A DNA stretch of 64,000 nucleotides, from the NCBI GenBank assembly GCA_902496665.1, contig CABVBU010000006.1, positions 49,040-113,039 of the forward strand, given 5' to 3'. This document shows positions 16,121 to 24,426 of the stretch, piece by piece; position 1 is the stretch's first letter, and each line of letters opens with the position of its first letter. This stretch comes from an uncultured Clostridium sp. GTDB taxonomy: Bacteria; Bacillota; Clostridia; Lachnospirales; Lachnospiraceae. A program made the translations under genes and the position numbers. The notes under the pieces were generated by a model, which did no database searches, was not told where the DNA came from, and worked only from the letters and a program-made list of their open reading frames with translations.

Positions 16121-17113
16121 ATGAAAAACAGCAAACCAACCATTTATGATCCGGCGTTTTTACCAAACAACATTTACAGCGGAGTTCCGTCCTGGCTGAA
16201 TCTGCCGGTTCTCGAAAATGAAAGTGAACTTTCCTCCATGGATGCCGTTGTCACTGGTGTACCGTGGGAAGGAGGATGCACGATCGGCGGATACTCTTCC
16301 TGTACAGAAGGACCGAAAGCAATCCGTTCTGTATCGATCCGCTATACCGGCTATCTTCCGGACTTTGACCTTGATGCATTCGATTACTTAAAAGTCGGTG
16401 ATTTCGGCGATGTCGCATGCAGAAACGGTGATTATCCGCTCACCTTTGCAGCGATCAGAGAAAGAATCGGCCAGATTGAAGAGGCAGGCGCTCTCCCGAT
16501 CACATTCGGCGGCGATCATGGAATTGCATATCCGATCATCAGTGAGATTGCAAAACGTCATCCAAAGAGAGTCGGCGTTCTCCATATTGATGCCCATCTT
16601 GACAATTACTCCATCTTTGGTGATGATGAATATTCCCGTTGCTCTCCGTTCTATCAGCTTTACAATGATCCGAATATGGATTCCACAAAAATCGTACACA
16701 TCGGTATCCGCGGACCGCGTAACCATAAAGAGGAATTTGCAAACGCGAAAAAATACGGTGCGACTGTGATTCTCGCAAGAGAGATCAAAGAAAACGGCTG
16801 GAAAGAATCCATCCGAAAAGCAATTGAGATCGCCTCAAAAGATACCGATCTGATGTACATCACCGTTTGTTCAGACTGCCTTGACGCAGCGAGCATGCCG
16901 CAGGGGCCGCAGGATATGTGTGGCTTAACATCTTATGAATTATGCATGATGCTTCACGAAGCTGGACTCGCAGGTGCAAAGGGCATGGATTTCGTGGAGA
17001 TCTATCCAGATACTCTGAGCTACCAGACCGCTGCACACGATGCATGCTGGGCAACCCTCTATTATCTGAATGGACTTGCAGAGAGAAAGAAAAACGAGAG
17101 CGAACAGAAATAG
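16121..17113 (+). CDS. Divergent ureohydrolase (arginase/agmatinase superfamily) with Cys at a metal-ligand position
   Basis: Arginase/deacetylase-fold enzyme of 330 residues; relatives hydrolyse guanidino or formimino groups with a dinuclear metal centre. Ligands His133 (GGDH), Asp157, His159 and Asp161 (DAHLDN), Asp252 and the substrate-side Glu293 (VEIYP) are visible. The first Asp of the third motif (SxDxDxxD) is replaced by Cys250 (TVCSDCLD). The usual catalytic-site SHGTP reads S172-R173-C174-S175-P176. These changes suggest a different metal or substrate than arginine or agmatine. Third gene of the operon, with an AAAGGA site. It could be a formiminoglutamase- or guanidinase-like activity; the substrate is unknown. 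Confidence 0.8.
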   Translation: MKNSKPTIYDPAFLPNNIYSGVPSWLNLPVLENESELSSMDAVVTGVPWEGGCTIGGYSSCTEGPKAIRSVSIRYTGYLPDFDLDAFDYLKVGDFGDVACRNGDYPLTFAAIRERIGQIEEAGALPITFGGDHGIAYPIISEIAKRHPKRVGVLHIDAHLDNYSIFGDDEYSRCSPFYQLYNDPNMDSTKIVHIGIRGPRNHKEEFANAKKYGATVILAREIKENGWKESIRKAIEIASKDTDLMYITVCSDCLDAASMPQGPQDMCGLTSYELCMMLHEAGLAGAKGMDFVEIYPDTLSYQTAAHDACWATLYYLNGLAERKKNESEQK

Positions 17114-17125
17114 CTTCTGAAAGAC

Positions 17126-17168
17126 GCAGCAGTTCAGCCAATCCGTGGTCGGACTGCTGCTTTTTTAT
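17126..17168 (+). terminator. Intra-operon terminator/attenuator before the ATC-hydrolase-like gene
   Basis: GCAGCAGTTC (17126-17135) pairs with GGACTGCTGC (17151-17160) and is followed by TTTTTTATAA. It comes 12 bases after the ureohydrolase stop and 76 bases before the next gene, so it may reduce expression of the last gene rather than end the operon. Confidence 0.8.
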
Positions 17169-17243
17169 AAAAAGAAACAAAAAATCAATTTTCTTACCGG
17201 TCTGTAGCAGCCGGGACTTTGTACACATGAAGGAGGAAACCAT

Positions 17244-17714
17244 ATGAAGACAATTTACGATGTACCGATCATTTTGAGAAGAGAAATTGAAGCGCTTATG
17301 GTCAAGCCATTTATCGATGCGTTTGAAAAGGAACTCGGACATGAAAAAACATATGAGATCGTAAAAAAAGTCATCTACGACATCGCCTTTAAAGAAGGTC
17401 AGGAATATGCGGAGCTCTTCGGAAGAAATGACCTGCAGGCGATCCGTATGCAGATGGAACCCTGGTCATCGAACGGTGCCTTAAACCTTGCATGGAGTGG
17501 AGACGGAGAAAAACATCTTTGTGAAGATGTTCTGGAATGTCAGTATGTTGCCATGTATGAACGTATCGGTATGAAGGATCTCGGAGCTGTCTTATCCTGC
17601 GGACGCGATGAACCGTTTTATAAAGGCATGAATTCCAAGATCAAAATGACAAGAACAAGAACTCTGATGCAGGACGGTAAATGCTGTGATTTTGTATTTG
17701 ATCTGGAGGAATAG
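17244..17714 (+). CDS. L-2-amino-thiazoline-4-carboxylic acid hydrolase-like protein
   Basis: Small soluble protein of 156 residues resembling the ATC hydrolase family, whose founding member opens the 2-aminothiazoline ring on the way to cysteine in Pseudomonas. Visible family-like features are the N-terminal ILRREIEALMVKPFIDAFEKELG, the central aromatic/Gly stretch with CEDVLECQYVAMYER, and the Cys-rich end DGKCCDFVF. It follows the divergent ureohydrolase on the same strand after an attenuator-like hairpin and has a strong AAGGAGG site. A ring-opening or amidino-hydrolysing role next to a ureohydrolase and a glutaminase is attractive. Most members of this family have no tested function. Confidence 0.72.
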   Translation: MKTIYDVPIILRREIEALMVKPFIDAFEKELGHEKTYEIVKKVIYDIAFKEGQEYAELFGRNDLQAIRMQMEPWSSNGALNLAWSGDGEKHLCEDVLECQYVAMYERIGMKDLGAVLSCGRDEPFYKGMNSKIKMTRTRTLMQDGKCCDFVFDLEE

Positions 17715-17802
17715 CTGTGGACGTTCTGAAATTCGTAAAAGCGAAATGACATCATATACCCCCATTCCTTGCCGGGGAAATTTTCAGAATTCCATGACAG
17801 TT

Positions 17803-17862
17803 AAAAAGTGGGACTACTTCACCGACGCTTTGCTCGCCGGACAGCAATCCCACTTTTTATTT
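17803..17862. terminator. Bidirectional terminator between the ATC-hydrolase-like gene and tsaB
   Basis: AAAAAGTGGGA (17803-17813) and TCCCACTTTTT (17848-17858) form a stem whose arms supply T-runs in both directions for the convergent genes. Confidence 0.8.
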
Positions 17863-17904
17863 ATTGATTTCTCTGTATATGATTTTTATTATTTTTGCGA
17901 AATA

Positions 17905-18618
17905 TCAGGCGTTCTTTTCCTTCTCTTCTCTCTCCTCACGTTCCCGCTCTGCCTGGGACTTTCTCAGATAGTCCGGCTTATGCTCCATGGCGGTCTCTGT
18001 CTTTCCTTCCGCGAAGTAGACAGCGCCCAGAGCGGCCACAGAAGCGGCTCTCTGGCGGTTTACATGGGCCGGGGCAAGATCGTAAGGCACAGTCATTTTC
18101 TCCGCGATCTGCTTCTCGTAGACCGGCACACCGTCACCTAAGAAGATCACGCGCTCTCCCATTCCATTTAACTTCTCAATCAGTTCTCCCATGTCCATGG
18201 CATCCTGATCCATCACAGTCTCAAACTTTCTCTCAAAACGGTAGATTCCTGTGTAGACCTGGTTTCTTCTGGCATCCATGATCGGGCAGATCAGGCCGGA
18301 AGCGCCGAACAGGTTGTATGCTGTCGCGTCAAGTGTCGGAACATGGATCAACGGTTTATTTAATGCCAATCCAAGTCCCTTCGCCGTCGCAGATCCGATT
18401 CTGAGGCCCGTAAAGGATCCCGGACCGCCGGATACTGCGATGGCGTCGATCGTATTTAAATCGATCCCCACAAGTTTTACCATCTCATCGATCATCGGCA
18501 GCAGGGTCTGGGAGTGGGTCATCTTGAAATCCACCGTATACTCCGCCATCGTGATCCCGTCCTCATAGATAGCCGCCGATGCCACCAGTGAGGAGCTTTC
18601 AATTCCTAAAATCCGCAT
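17905..18618 (-). CDS. tsaB: tRNA threonylcarbamoyladenosine biosynthesis protein TsaB
   Basis: ASKHA-fold partner of TsaD in forming t6A at position 37 of ANN-decoding tRNAs, 237 residues. The N-terminus MRILGIESSSLVASAAIYEDG, the block AVSGGPGSFTGLRIGSATAKGL and the central ICPIMDARRNQVYTGIY are diagnostic. The C-terminus is a charged tail of E, K and R that looks like a disordered extension. The start codon follows the tsaE stop directly (TAGATG), so translation is coupled. It is last in a four-gene run patB-ycxB-tsaE-tsaB. TsaD is not in the window. Confidence 0.94.
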   Translation of the reverse strand: MRILGIESSSLVASAAIYEDGITMAEYTVDFKMTHSQTLLPMIDEMVKLVGIDLNTIDAIAVSGGPGSFTGLRIGSATAKGLGLALNKPLIHVPTLDATAYNLFGASGLICPIMDARRNQVYTGIYRFERKFETVMDQDAMDMGELIEKLNGMGERVIFLGDGVPVYEKQIAEKMTVPYDLAPAHVNRQRAASVAALGAVYFAEGKTETAMEHKPDYLRKSQAEREREEREEKEKNA

Positions 18619-19044
18619 CTATTTTTCCTCCACCGTGATCTTTCTGTAATCGAAGCCCTTTTTCAGGTTTTTCTCGATGGTGACAGTCTTTACATGCTCC
18701 GGCAGGATCTCCCCGATCATGTTGGACCACTCAATGAGCGTCACACCTTCCCCGTAAAAGCAGTCTTCATATCCGACTTCATCCATCTCGCTGATATCAC
18801 CGATCCGGTATACATCGAAATGGTACAGCGGCATTCTTCCGCTGTCATACTGCTGAACGATCGTGAAGGTAGGGCTGTTTACCGGCTCCGTGATCCCTAG
18901 TCCCTCGGCAAAGCCCTTTGTAAAAACTGTTTTTCCAACACCGAGATCGCCGTTCAGGCAGATCACTTCGCCCGGCTTTGCCTGTTCTCCAAGCATTTTT
19001 CCAAAGGCGAAGGTCTCCTCCGGTGCGTTTGTTTCCTTTATCAT
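18619..19044 (-). CDS. tsaE: tRNA threonylcarbamoyladenosine biosynthesis ATPase TsaE
   Basis: P-loop ATPase of 141 residues that drives turnover of the TsaBD complex in t6A synthesis. The Walker A motif is GDLGVGKT at about residue 39, followed by VNSPTFTIVQQY and the Walker B-like block LYHFDVYRI. WSNMIGEILPE is typical of the family C-terminus. Its ATG overlaps the stop of the ycxB-like gene by four bases (ATGA), and it abuts tsaB. Confidence 0.94.
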   Translation of the reverse strand: MIKETNAPEETFAFGKMLGEQAKPGEVICLNGDLGVGKTVFTKGFAEGLGITEPVNSPTFTIVQQYDSGRMPLYHFDVYRIGDISEMDEVGYEDCFYGEGVTLIEWSNMIGEILPEHVKTVTIEKNLKKGFDYRKITVEEK

Positions 19045-19535
19045 GCCTTTAATCCTTTCGTCTTCTTCGGCGGAAGATTCCGCTTGCAGAAATCGACAAA
19101 CTCCTGTTTTCTCCCTTCAATGGACCGGAATGGCACAAGATATCCGTTTGTCGGTCCGACCTTGATGATATACATATTCGGGATCCGAACGACTTTCCAG
19201 ATCTGATCCCATTTCAATTCTCCGGTCACGCCGGCCTGTTCGACCCCGATCTGCTCATCCGAAACGTCAAGATTGATCGGCGTTGAGTATCCGGTCGTTT
19301 TCGCATGTGCTTTTGCCTTCATCCAGATCATGATCGGCTGGACAAACACAAAAAGGATGATACAGCCCAAAAGCATGACTCTCTGCATCACTGCCACCGA
19401 GCTCCATGCGTATCCAAGGATCCCGATGACCAGGATCAGGAACACGAATGTAAAGATCCCGGCAAATCCCGAATACGCGCTGTACATGGAGAAATCAAAG
19501 ATATCTCTCGCTGTCATTTTTACCTGAATTTTCAT
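19041..19535 (-). CDS. YcxB-like membrane protein
   Basis: Protein of 164 residues with two hydrophobic segments near the N-terminus (about 22-45 and 50-70), followed by a cytosolic beta-rich domain. That domain (ISDEQIGVEQAGVTGELKWDQIWKVV...IIKVGPTNGYLVPFRSI) resembles the YcxB-like C-terminal domain, a PH-like fold of unknown role. It overlaps both neighbours by four bases (ATGA at each end), so it is translated with patB and tsaE. Nothing in the sequence indicates a specific function; the link to t6A genes is probably only positional. Confidence 0.7.
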   Translation of the reverse strand: MKIQVKMTARDIFDFSMYSAYSGFAGIFTFVFLILVIGILGYAWSSVAVMQRVMLLGCIILFVFVQPIMIWMKAKAHAKTTGYSTPINLDVSDEQIGVEQAGVTGELKWDQIWKVVRIPNMYIIKVGPTNGYLVPFRSIEGRKQEFVDFCKRNLPPKKTKGLKA

Positions 19536-20722
19536 ACCAGTTTTTCCTCTTCAAATGCCGTCCGGATCCGGTTCATACACTCCTCGATGACGCTGCGCGG
19601 GGAAGCGACGTTGATCCGCTCAAATCCGCGTCCTTCCTCACCGAAGATGTATCCCTCGTCCAGAGCGACCTTTGCTTTCTTCTGCATCAGTTCTTCCAGT
19701 TTTTTCTCATCCCGGTCAACGTATCCGTTGAAATCAAGCCATGCGAGGTACGTTCCCTCGGCCTTGACGAGATGTGCTTTCGGAAGATATTTCTTTAAAT
19801 ATTCGTCGATAAACGCGAAGTTTCCGTCCAGATAGTCTTTTAACTGCTCCAGCCACTCCTCGCCCTCCGTGTAGGCCGCGATCATCGCTGTCATGCCCAG
19901 AGCGGAAGCGCCGTCTATGGACAGGCTGCCATTCACATAGTCTTTCCACTTTTTCTGAAGCTCTTTATTGTGGATCACAATGTTGGAGGTCTTCATTCCG
20001 GCAAGGTTGAAGGTCTTGCTGGGCGCCGTGCAGACAACGATCCGCTCCGCATACTCCGGGGCCACATTCATAATCGGTGTGAATGTCACGCCTCGGCGGA
20101 TCAAATCGCAGTGGATCTCATCGCAGATGATCCATTTGTCGTACTTTTTACAGATCTCAACCGTCTTTTTAAGCTCATCCTCCGTCCAGACACGGCCTGT
20201 CGGGTTGTGCGGGCTGCACACCACGAGAACCTTGTTTGCCGGGTCCGCCATCTTTCGATCGAGATCCTCAAAGTCGATCCGGTAAGCACCATTCTCATAG
20301 ATCAGCGCGTTATCCACCGGAACACGGCCATTGCTGTTGGCCTTATTTGTAAATGGATAATAGATCGGGCGCTGGAGAACGATCCCGTCCCCCGGCTCCG
20401 TGAGGAGGTTGATGAGCGCCGCGTAAGCAGCCACAATGCCCGGGCAAAAGAATAGGTTCTCCCTGCTCTCCTCCCAGCCGTAGCGCTTTTTCATCCAGCC
20501 TGTCACTGCGTCCATGCACTCGTCCGCCTCGTACATGGTATAGCCGAAGATCTTCCGGTCGATCCGCTCATGGAGAGCCTTTAAAATCGGCTCTGCGCAG
20601 GCAAAATCCATATCTGCGATCCAGAGGGAGAGTGAATCCTTGTCCGCTCCCTTTGGCAGACTATCAACCTTCACTGCATGAGTTCCCCTACGGTCGATCA
20701 CTTCATCAAAATTGTACTTCAT
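19532..20722 (-). CDS. patB: MalY/PatB-family PLP-dependent C-S lyase
   Basis: Fold-type I aminotransferase-like enzyme of 396 residues; family members cleave cystathionine or cysteine conjugates to pyruvate, ammonia and a thiol. Visible motifs are SLWIADMDFACAEPI near the N-terminus, CSPHNPTGRVW, CDEIHCDLIRRG and the PLP-binding lysine in TAPSKTFNLAGMKTSN. The frame extends 20 codons upstream, but the ATG at 20722 is preceded by GGAGGAG and is the better start. First of the operon patB-ycxB-tsaE-tsaB. Whether the substrate is cystathionine or another C-S compound cannot be told by reading. Confidence 0.88.
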   Translation of the reverse strand: MKYNFDEVIDRRGTHAVKVDSLPKGADKDSLSLWIADMDFACAEPILKALHERIDRKIFGYTMYEADECMDAVTGWMKKRYGWEESRENLFFCPGIVAAYAALINLLTEPGDGIVLQRPIYYPFTNKANSNGRVPVDNALIYENGAYRIDFEDLDRKMADPANKVLVVCSPHNPTGRVWTEDELKKTVEICKKYDKWIICDEIHCDLIRRGVTFTPIMNVAPEYAERIVVCTAPSKTFNLAGMKTSNIVIHNKELQKKWKDYVNGSLSIDGASALGMTAMIAAYTEGEEWLEQLKDYLDGNFAFIDEYLKKYLPKAHLVKAEGTYLAWLDFNGYVDRDEKKLEELMQKKAKVALDEGYIFGEEGRGFERINVASPRSVIEECMNRIRTAFEEEKLV

Positions 20723-20913
20723 GACTGACTCCTCCATTTCTTCGGCGCACCGGAATATTCTCCGTCTGACCTGTTTATTCATTTTTATCTGGTTCGTCTC
20801 CTTAAAAGCCTTATATCTCTGGCATTCCTACGCTGAAATCAGCTTCTTCCTGCCCCAGGAATTTTAGGACTTTTCCGCCAACTAAACGTTCCTTCGTATC
20901 GACAGTTTAGAAT

Positions 20914-23064
20914 TTATTCCTCGTCCAATATCATAGATAAGGAAATTCTTTTTTTCGCCATATCCACTCCAAGAACCTTCACCTCAACGATGTCCCCAAC
21001 GCTGACCGCCTCAAGCGGGTGCTTGATATACTTCTTGGACATCTTGGAAATATGCACGAGACCATCCTGATGGACACCGATATCCACGAAAGCGCCGAAA
21101 TCGATGACGTTTCTGACGGTTCCCTTTAAAATCATTCCTGGCTTTAAGTCCTTCATATCAAGGACATCCGTTCTTAAGATCGGTTTCTGCATCTCCTCAC
21201 GCGGGTCGCGGGCCGGTTTTTCCAGCTCTTTCACAATATCCTTTAAGGTCTCCTCACCGACTTCAAGCTCCTCGGAAAGTTTCTTGTAATCTGTGATCTT
21301 TTTGCTGATTCCGGCTGCGCCGCCCTTCGTGATCTCCTCCGGTTCAAGCTTTGCACGCTTTAATAACTCCAACGCTGCCTTGTAGGACTCCGGATGTACG
21401 GAAGTTCCGTCAAGCGGATTGTCCCCGCCGGCAATTCTCATAAATCCGGCGCACTGCTCGAATGCCTTCGGACCAAGCTTTGAAACCTTTAAGAGCTGGC
21501 GGCGGTTCGTAAACGCGCCGTTCTCCTCACGATATGCGACAATGTTCTTCGCGATCACCTTGGAGATACCGGAAATGTACTCTAAAAGAGATGCGGACGC
21601 CGTATTTAAGTCGACACCCACCTTATTTACGCAGTCTTCAACAACGTTTCCAAGAGCCTCGCTCAGATGTTTCTGGTTCATATCATGCTGATACTGGCCG
21701 ACACCTATGGACTTCGGATCGATCTTTACAAGCTCCGCAAGCGGATCCTGGAGACGTCTCGCGATGGAGACGGCGCTTCTCTGTCCCACGTCGAATTTCG
21801 GGAATTCCTCTGTAGCAAGCTTGCTGGCAGAATATACGGAAGCTCCTGCCTCATTTACGATCACGTACTGGACGTGTTCCGGGATTTCCTTGATAAACTC
21901 CGCGATGATCTGCTCGGACTCTCTGGAAGCCGTTCCGTTTCCGACGGAGATCAGGGAGATATTGTATTTCTCGATGAGCTTCTTTAAGGTCTTCTTCGCG
22001 TCCTCCATCTTGTTCTGCGGTGCGGTCGGGTAGATGACCACGGTATCCAGGACTTTTCCTGTGGCGTCAACGACTGCTAACTTACAGCCGGTACGGAACG
22101 CCGGATCCCATCCCAATACCACGCGGCCTGCGATCGGAGGCTGCATGAGAAGCTGCTCTAAGTTCTTTCCGAAGATCTTGATGGCACCGTCCTCCGCCTT
22201 CTCGGTCATGAGATTTCTCACCTCACGCTCAATTGCCGGGGCAATGAGACGGTTATAGCTGTCCGCGATCACTTCCTGTAAGACCGGAGTTGTCACCGGG
22301 TTCTCTCTGGTGATAACCATCTTATTTAAGTAGCGTAAGATCTTCTCCTCCGGAGCCGCGATCTTTACAGTCAGGATCTTTTCCTTCTCACCGCGGTTTA
22401 AGGCGAGAATCCTGTGTCCAGCGCACTTTCTTACAAGCTCCTCGTGATGATAGTACATCTCGTAAACAGACTCTGTCTTCTCGTCCTTCGCCGCGGAGAC
22501 GATAGAACCTTCCTCTTTTGTCACATTGCGGATGTAGGCACGGTATTTTGCCACCTCGGAGATGCGCTCCGCAAGGATATCCTTTGCGCCGTCAATGGCC
22601 GCTTTCGCGTCTGCAACGCCTTTTTCCTCGGAGACATACTGGGCAGCCAGTGTCTCAATCGGTTCTTTTGTCACCTGCAGCAGGATCGTATCGGCCAGCG
22701 GCTCCAGGCCTCTCTCCTTCGCCATGCTGGCTCTTGTCTTTCTCTTCGGGCGGAACGGCAGGTATAAGTCCTCCACCGCCACCATAGTCTCGGCTTCCTC
22801 GATCTTCTTCTTTAAATCAGCCGTCAGTTTTCCCTGATCCTCGATCGATGCGAGGATCTGAGTCTTGCGGTCTTCAAGACCTCTCAGATATTTTAATCGT
22901 TCATCCAGGTTTCTTAATACCTCATCGTTTAAGGAACCGGTTACTTCCTTCCGGTATCTGGCAATAAACGGAATCGTGTTTCCCTCGTCAATGAGCTTCA
23001 CAGCCGCCTCGACCTGGCTCATTTTCACTCCCAATTCCGCAGTCAGTACGCCTAAAATGTCCAT
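20914..23064 (-). CDS. tex: Tex-family S1 RNA-binding protein
   Basis: Nucleic-acid-binding protein of 716 residues, associated in other bacteria with transcription and ribosome-linked processes. Domains in order: helical Tex N-terminal region with VAVEDLYLPFRPKRKTRA at about 90-110; a YqgF/RNase H-like domain (VLGWDPAFRTGCKLAVVDATG); helix-hairpin-helix motifs (GISKVIAKNIVAYREENGAF and KVSKLGPKAFEQCAGF); a C-terminal S1 domain (GMILKGTVRNVIDFGAFVDIG). The length is normal for the family. It has its own near-consensus promoter at 23125-23153 and is monocistronic. Confidence 0.93.
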   Translation of the reverse strand: MDILGVLTAELGVKMSQVEAAVKLIDEGNTIPFIARYRKEVTGSLNDEVLRNLDERLKYLRGLEDRKTQILASIEDQGKLTADLKKKIEEAETMVAVEDLYLPFRPKRKTRASMAKERGLEPLADTILLQVTKEPIETLAAQYVSEEKGVADAKAAIDGAKDILAERISEVAKYRAYIRNVTKEEGSIVSAAKDEKTESVYEMYYHHEELVRKCAGHRILALNRGEKEKILTVKIAAPEEKILRYLNKMVITRENPVTTPVLQEVIADSYNRLIAPAIEREVRNLMTEKAEDGAIKIFGKNLEQLLMQPPIAGRVVLGWDPAFRTGCKLAVVDATGKVLDTVVIYPTAPQNKMEDAKKTLKKLIEKYNISLISVGNGTASRESEQIIAEFIKEIPEHVQYVIVNEAGASVYSASKLATEEFPKFDVGQRSAVSIARRLQDPLAELVKIDPKSIGVGQYQHDMNQKHLSEALGNVVEDCVNKVGVDLNTASASLLEYISGISKVIAKNIVAYREENGAFTNRRQLLKVSKLGPKAFEQCAGFMRIAGGDNPLDGTSVHPESYKAALELLKRAKLEPEEITKGGAAGISKKITDYKKLSEELEVGEETLKDIVKELEKPARDPREEMQKPILRTDVLDMKDLKPGMILKGTVRNVIDFGAFVDIGVHQDGLVHISKMSKKYIKHPLEAVSVGDIVEVKVLGVDMAKKRISLSMILDEE

Positions 23065-23124
23065 GTTCTTTCTCCTTCTAGTTCTACCCCGGAAAGCATA
23101 AAGCCGCCGGAGATGTCATTCTCC

Positions 23125-23153
23125 ATTATAATTCAATCCATGCTCTTATGCAA
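23125..23153 (-). promoter_or_regulatory. Sigma-A promoter of tex
   Basis: On the minus strand TTGCAT (23148-23153), 17-base spacer, TATAAT (23125-23130), about 60 bases upstream of the start codon. Confidence 0.75.
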
Positions 23154-23190
23154 CTTAAATGTGGACATGGACGGTGTTTCATGTTAAACT

Positions 23191-23210
23191 ATACGGTAAC
23201 TGTTCCGTAT
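23191..23210 (+). promoter_or_regulatory. Short palindrome upstream of the DUF4190 gene
   Basis: ATACGG (23191-23196) and CCGTAT (23205-23210) form an inverted repeat with an 8-base centre, followed by an AT-rich tract. This could be an operator or part of a leader hairpin; the function is unknown. Confidence 0.3.
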
Positions 23211-23314
23211 TATTTTTCTTAACCATCGAGGGGCTGACCGGCCTTTTTTATCAGGGAACAGTGCTATGAGCATTTTGGCGGCAGCGCCGCAGAATTACAA
23301 CAGGAGGAATTTTC

Positions 23315-24091
23315 ATGGCAGATTACGAAGATCAGAATTCATCTGAATATAAAGATATGAAACGGGAAACACAGGCTGCAGATCAGAATCCACAGAGCGC
23401 CGGAAACGTTCCGCAGGATCCAAATCCGGCACAGCCGGATCGGCAGAATCCACCACAGAATAACGGACAGGATCCATACTGGCAGAATCCACAGAACGGT
23501 CAGCAAGTCCCACCTCAGAATAACGGACAGGATCCATACTGGCAGAATCCACAGAAAGGTCAGCAAGTCCCACCTCAGAATAACGGACAGGATCCATACT
23601 GGCAGAATCCACAGAACGGTCAGATCCCGCCTCAGAATCCTGGACAGAATCCATACTGGCAGAATCAGCAGAACAGCGGACAGTTCCCACCGCAGAACGG
23701 GCAGCCGCCGTATTGGCAGAATCAGTACAATAACGGACAGCCGCCCTACTGGCAGAACCAGACGCAGCGCCCGAGACGCGAAAAGAACTCCTTCGCGACG
23801 ATCTCCCTGATCAGCGGGATTTTCGCCCTCTTAACGCTCTGCTGCTTCGCCTTCCCGGTCGCTATCATCTGCGGCGTCGGGGCGGTCTGCTTCGCCATCA
23901 TCTCAAAAAAAGGGCAGCCCTTCAGAGGCACCGCAGCAGCCGGAATCATCCTCGGCGTTATCGCCGTTCTTCTCGGCATCGGCGAGTTCTTTTATGTACT
24001 CACCATCACAAACTTAATGAAAGACCCGGCAAACGCCGCGGCATTCAACGAGTTCTTTGAGCAGTTCCAGCGACAGCTCGGAATATACTAA
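23315..24091 (+). CDS. DUF4190 membrane protein with Gln/Asn/Pro-rich repeat N-terminus
   Basis: Protein of 258 residues. Residues 1-150 are hydrophilic and built of PYWQN-type repeats. Three near-identical 20-residue units (beginning NNGQDPYWQNPQNGQQVPPQ) and further shortened copies are encoded by a 60-bp DNA repeat. Residues about 155-240 hold two to three membrane helices in a DUF4190-like arrangement (FATISLISGIFALLTLCCFA, AAGIILGVIAVLLGIGEFFY). Such proteins often carry a proline-rich cytoplasmic tail before the membrane part; the role is unknown. AGGAGGA precedes the ATG, and a strong terminator follows. It is monocistronic, between tex and the ribosomal cluster. Confidence 0.8.
   Translation: MADYEDQNSSEYKDMKRETQAADQNPQSAGNVPQDPNPAQPDRQNPPQNNGQDPYWQNPQNGQQVPPQNNGQDPYWQNPQKGQQVPPQNNGQDPYWQNPQNGQIPPQNPGQNPYWQNQQNSGQFPPQNGQPPYWQNQYNNGQPPYWQNQTQRPRREKNSFATISLISGIFALLTLCCFAFPVAIICGVGAVCFAIISKKGQPFRGTAAAGIILGVIAVLLGIGEFFYVLTITNLMKDPANAAAFNEFFEQFQRQLGIY
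23459..23700 (+). repeat. 60-bp in-frame tandem repeat in the DUF4190 gene
   Basis: Units start at 23459, 23519 and 23579. The first two differ by about one base and the third has a short deletion near its end. A fourth, degraded unit follows at 23639. Each carries GGATCC within AACGGACAGGATCCATACTGG. Near-identity at DNA level implies recent expansion or homogenisation. Confidence 0.9.
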
Positions 24092-24104
24092 ATATGAACG
24101 TCAC

Positions 24105-24153
24105 AAAGACCATAGACACATTATTTACCAGATAGTGTCTATGGTCTTTTTTC
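24105..24153 (+). terminator. Terminator after the DUF4190 gene
   Basis: Perfect 15-bp stem AAAGACCATAGACAC (24105-24119) and GTGTCTATGGTCTTT (24135-24149), followed by TTTCG. Confidence 0.85.
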
Positions 24154-24361
24154 GTACTATGAGTCGCTCAACCTGGCTACCCGCCCACTGGCAAACTCGC
24201 GCTGCACGCTCTACTGTCTGCGAAGTTCGTTGGCCACCCGCTCACTCACAAACCTGCGTTTACACACTCTACCGCCTGCTTCGCAGGCTGTTTGCCCGTT
24301 AGCAGCGGGAAAGTAAATCTCTGATTCGCAGCCGCTTGTATTTCCTCTGCGCTCACTAAAA
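24154..24361. other. GC-rich non-coding spacer before the ribosomal cluster terminator
   Basis: About 200 bases with repeated CGCTC/CACTC-type words and a perfect hairpin GCCTGC-TTC-GCAGGC near 24267-24281. No ribosome-binding site with a credible open frame. A short shared word (ATGAGTCGCTC) recurs upstream of rplQ near 25040. Function unknown. Confidence 0.4.
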
Positions 24362-24403
24362 GAAGACCGGCAGAACACGCTCACACGTATTCTACCGGTC
24401 TTC
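24362..24403 (-). terminator. Terminator of the ribosomal alpha operon
   Basis: GAAGACCGG (24362-24370) and CCGGTCTTC (24395-24403), extended by further pairs inside; the minus strand continues with TTTTAG. It lies 24 bases after the rplQ stop. Confidence 0.8.
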
Positions 24404-24426
24404 AGCGATTTCGTATTAAATTAGAA

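Noticed and set aside
23459..23700. Regular repeats that could suggest a CRISPR array
   Set aside because: The 60-bp units are in frame, have no unique spacers and encode a PYWQN-type repeat in the DUF4190 protein.
24362..24403. Possible small RNA gene after rplQ
   Set aside because: The hairpin with its T-run is fully explained as the operon terminator.
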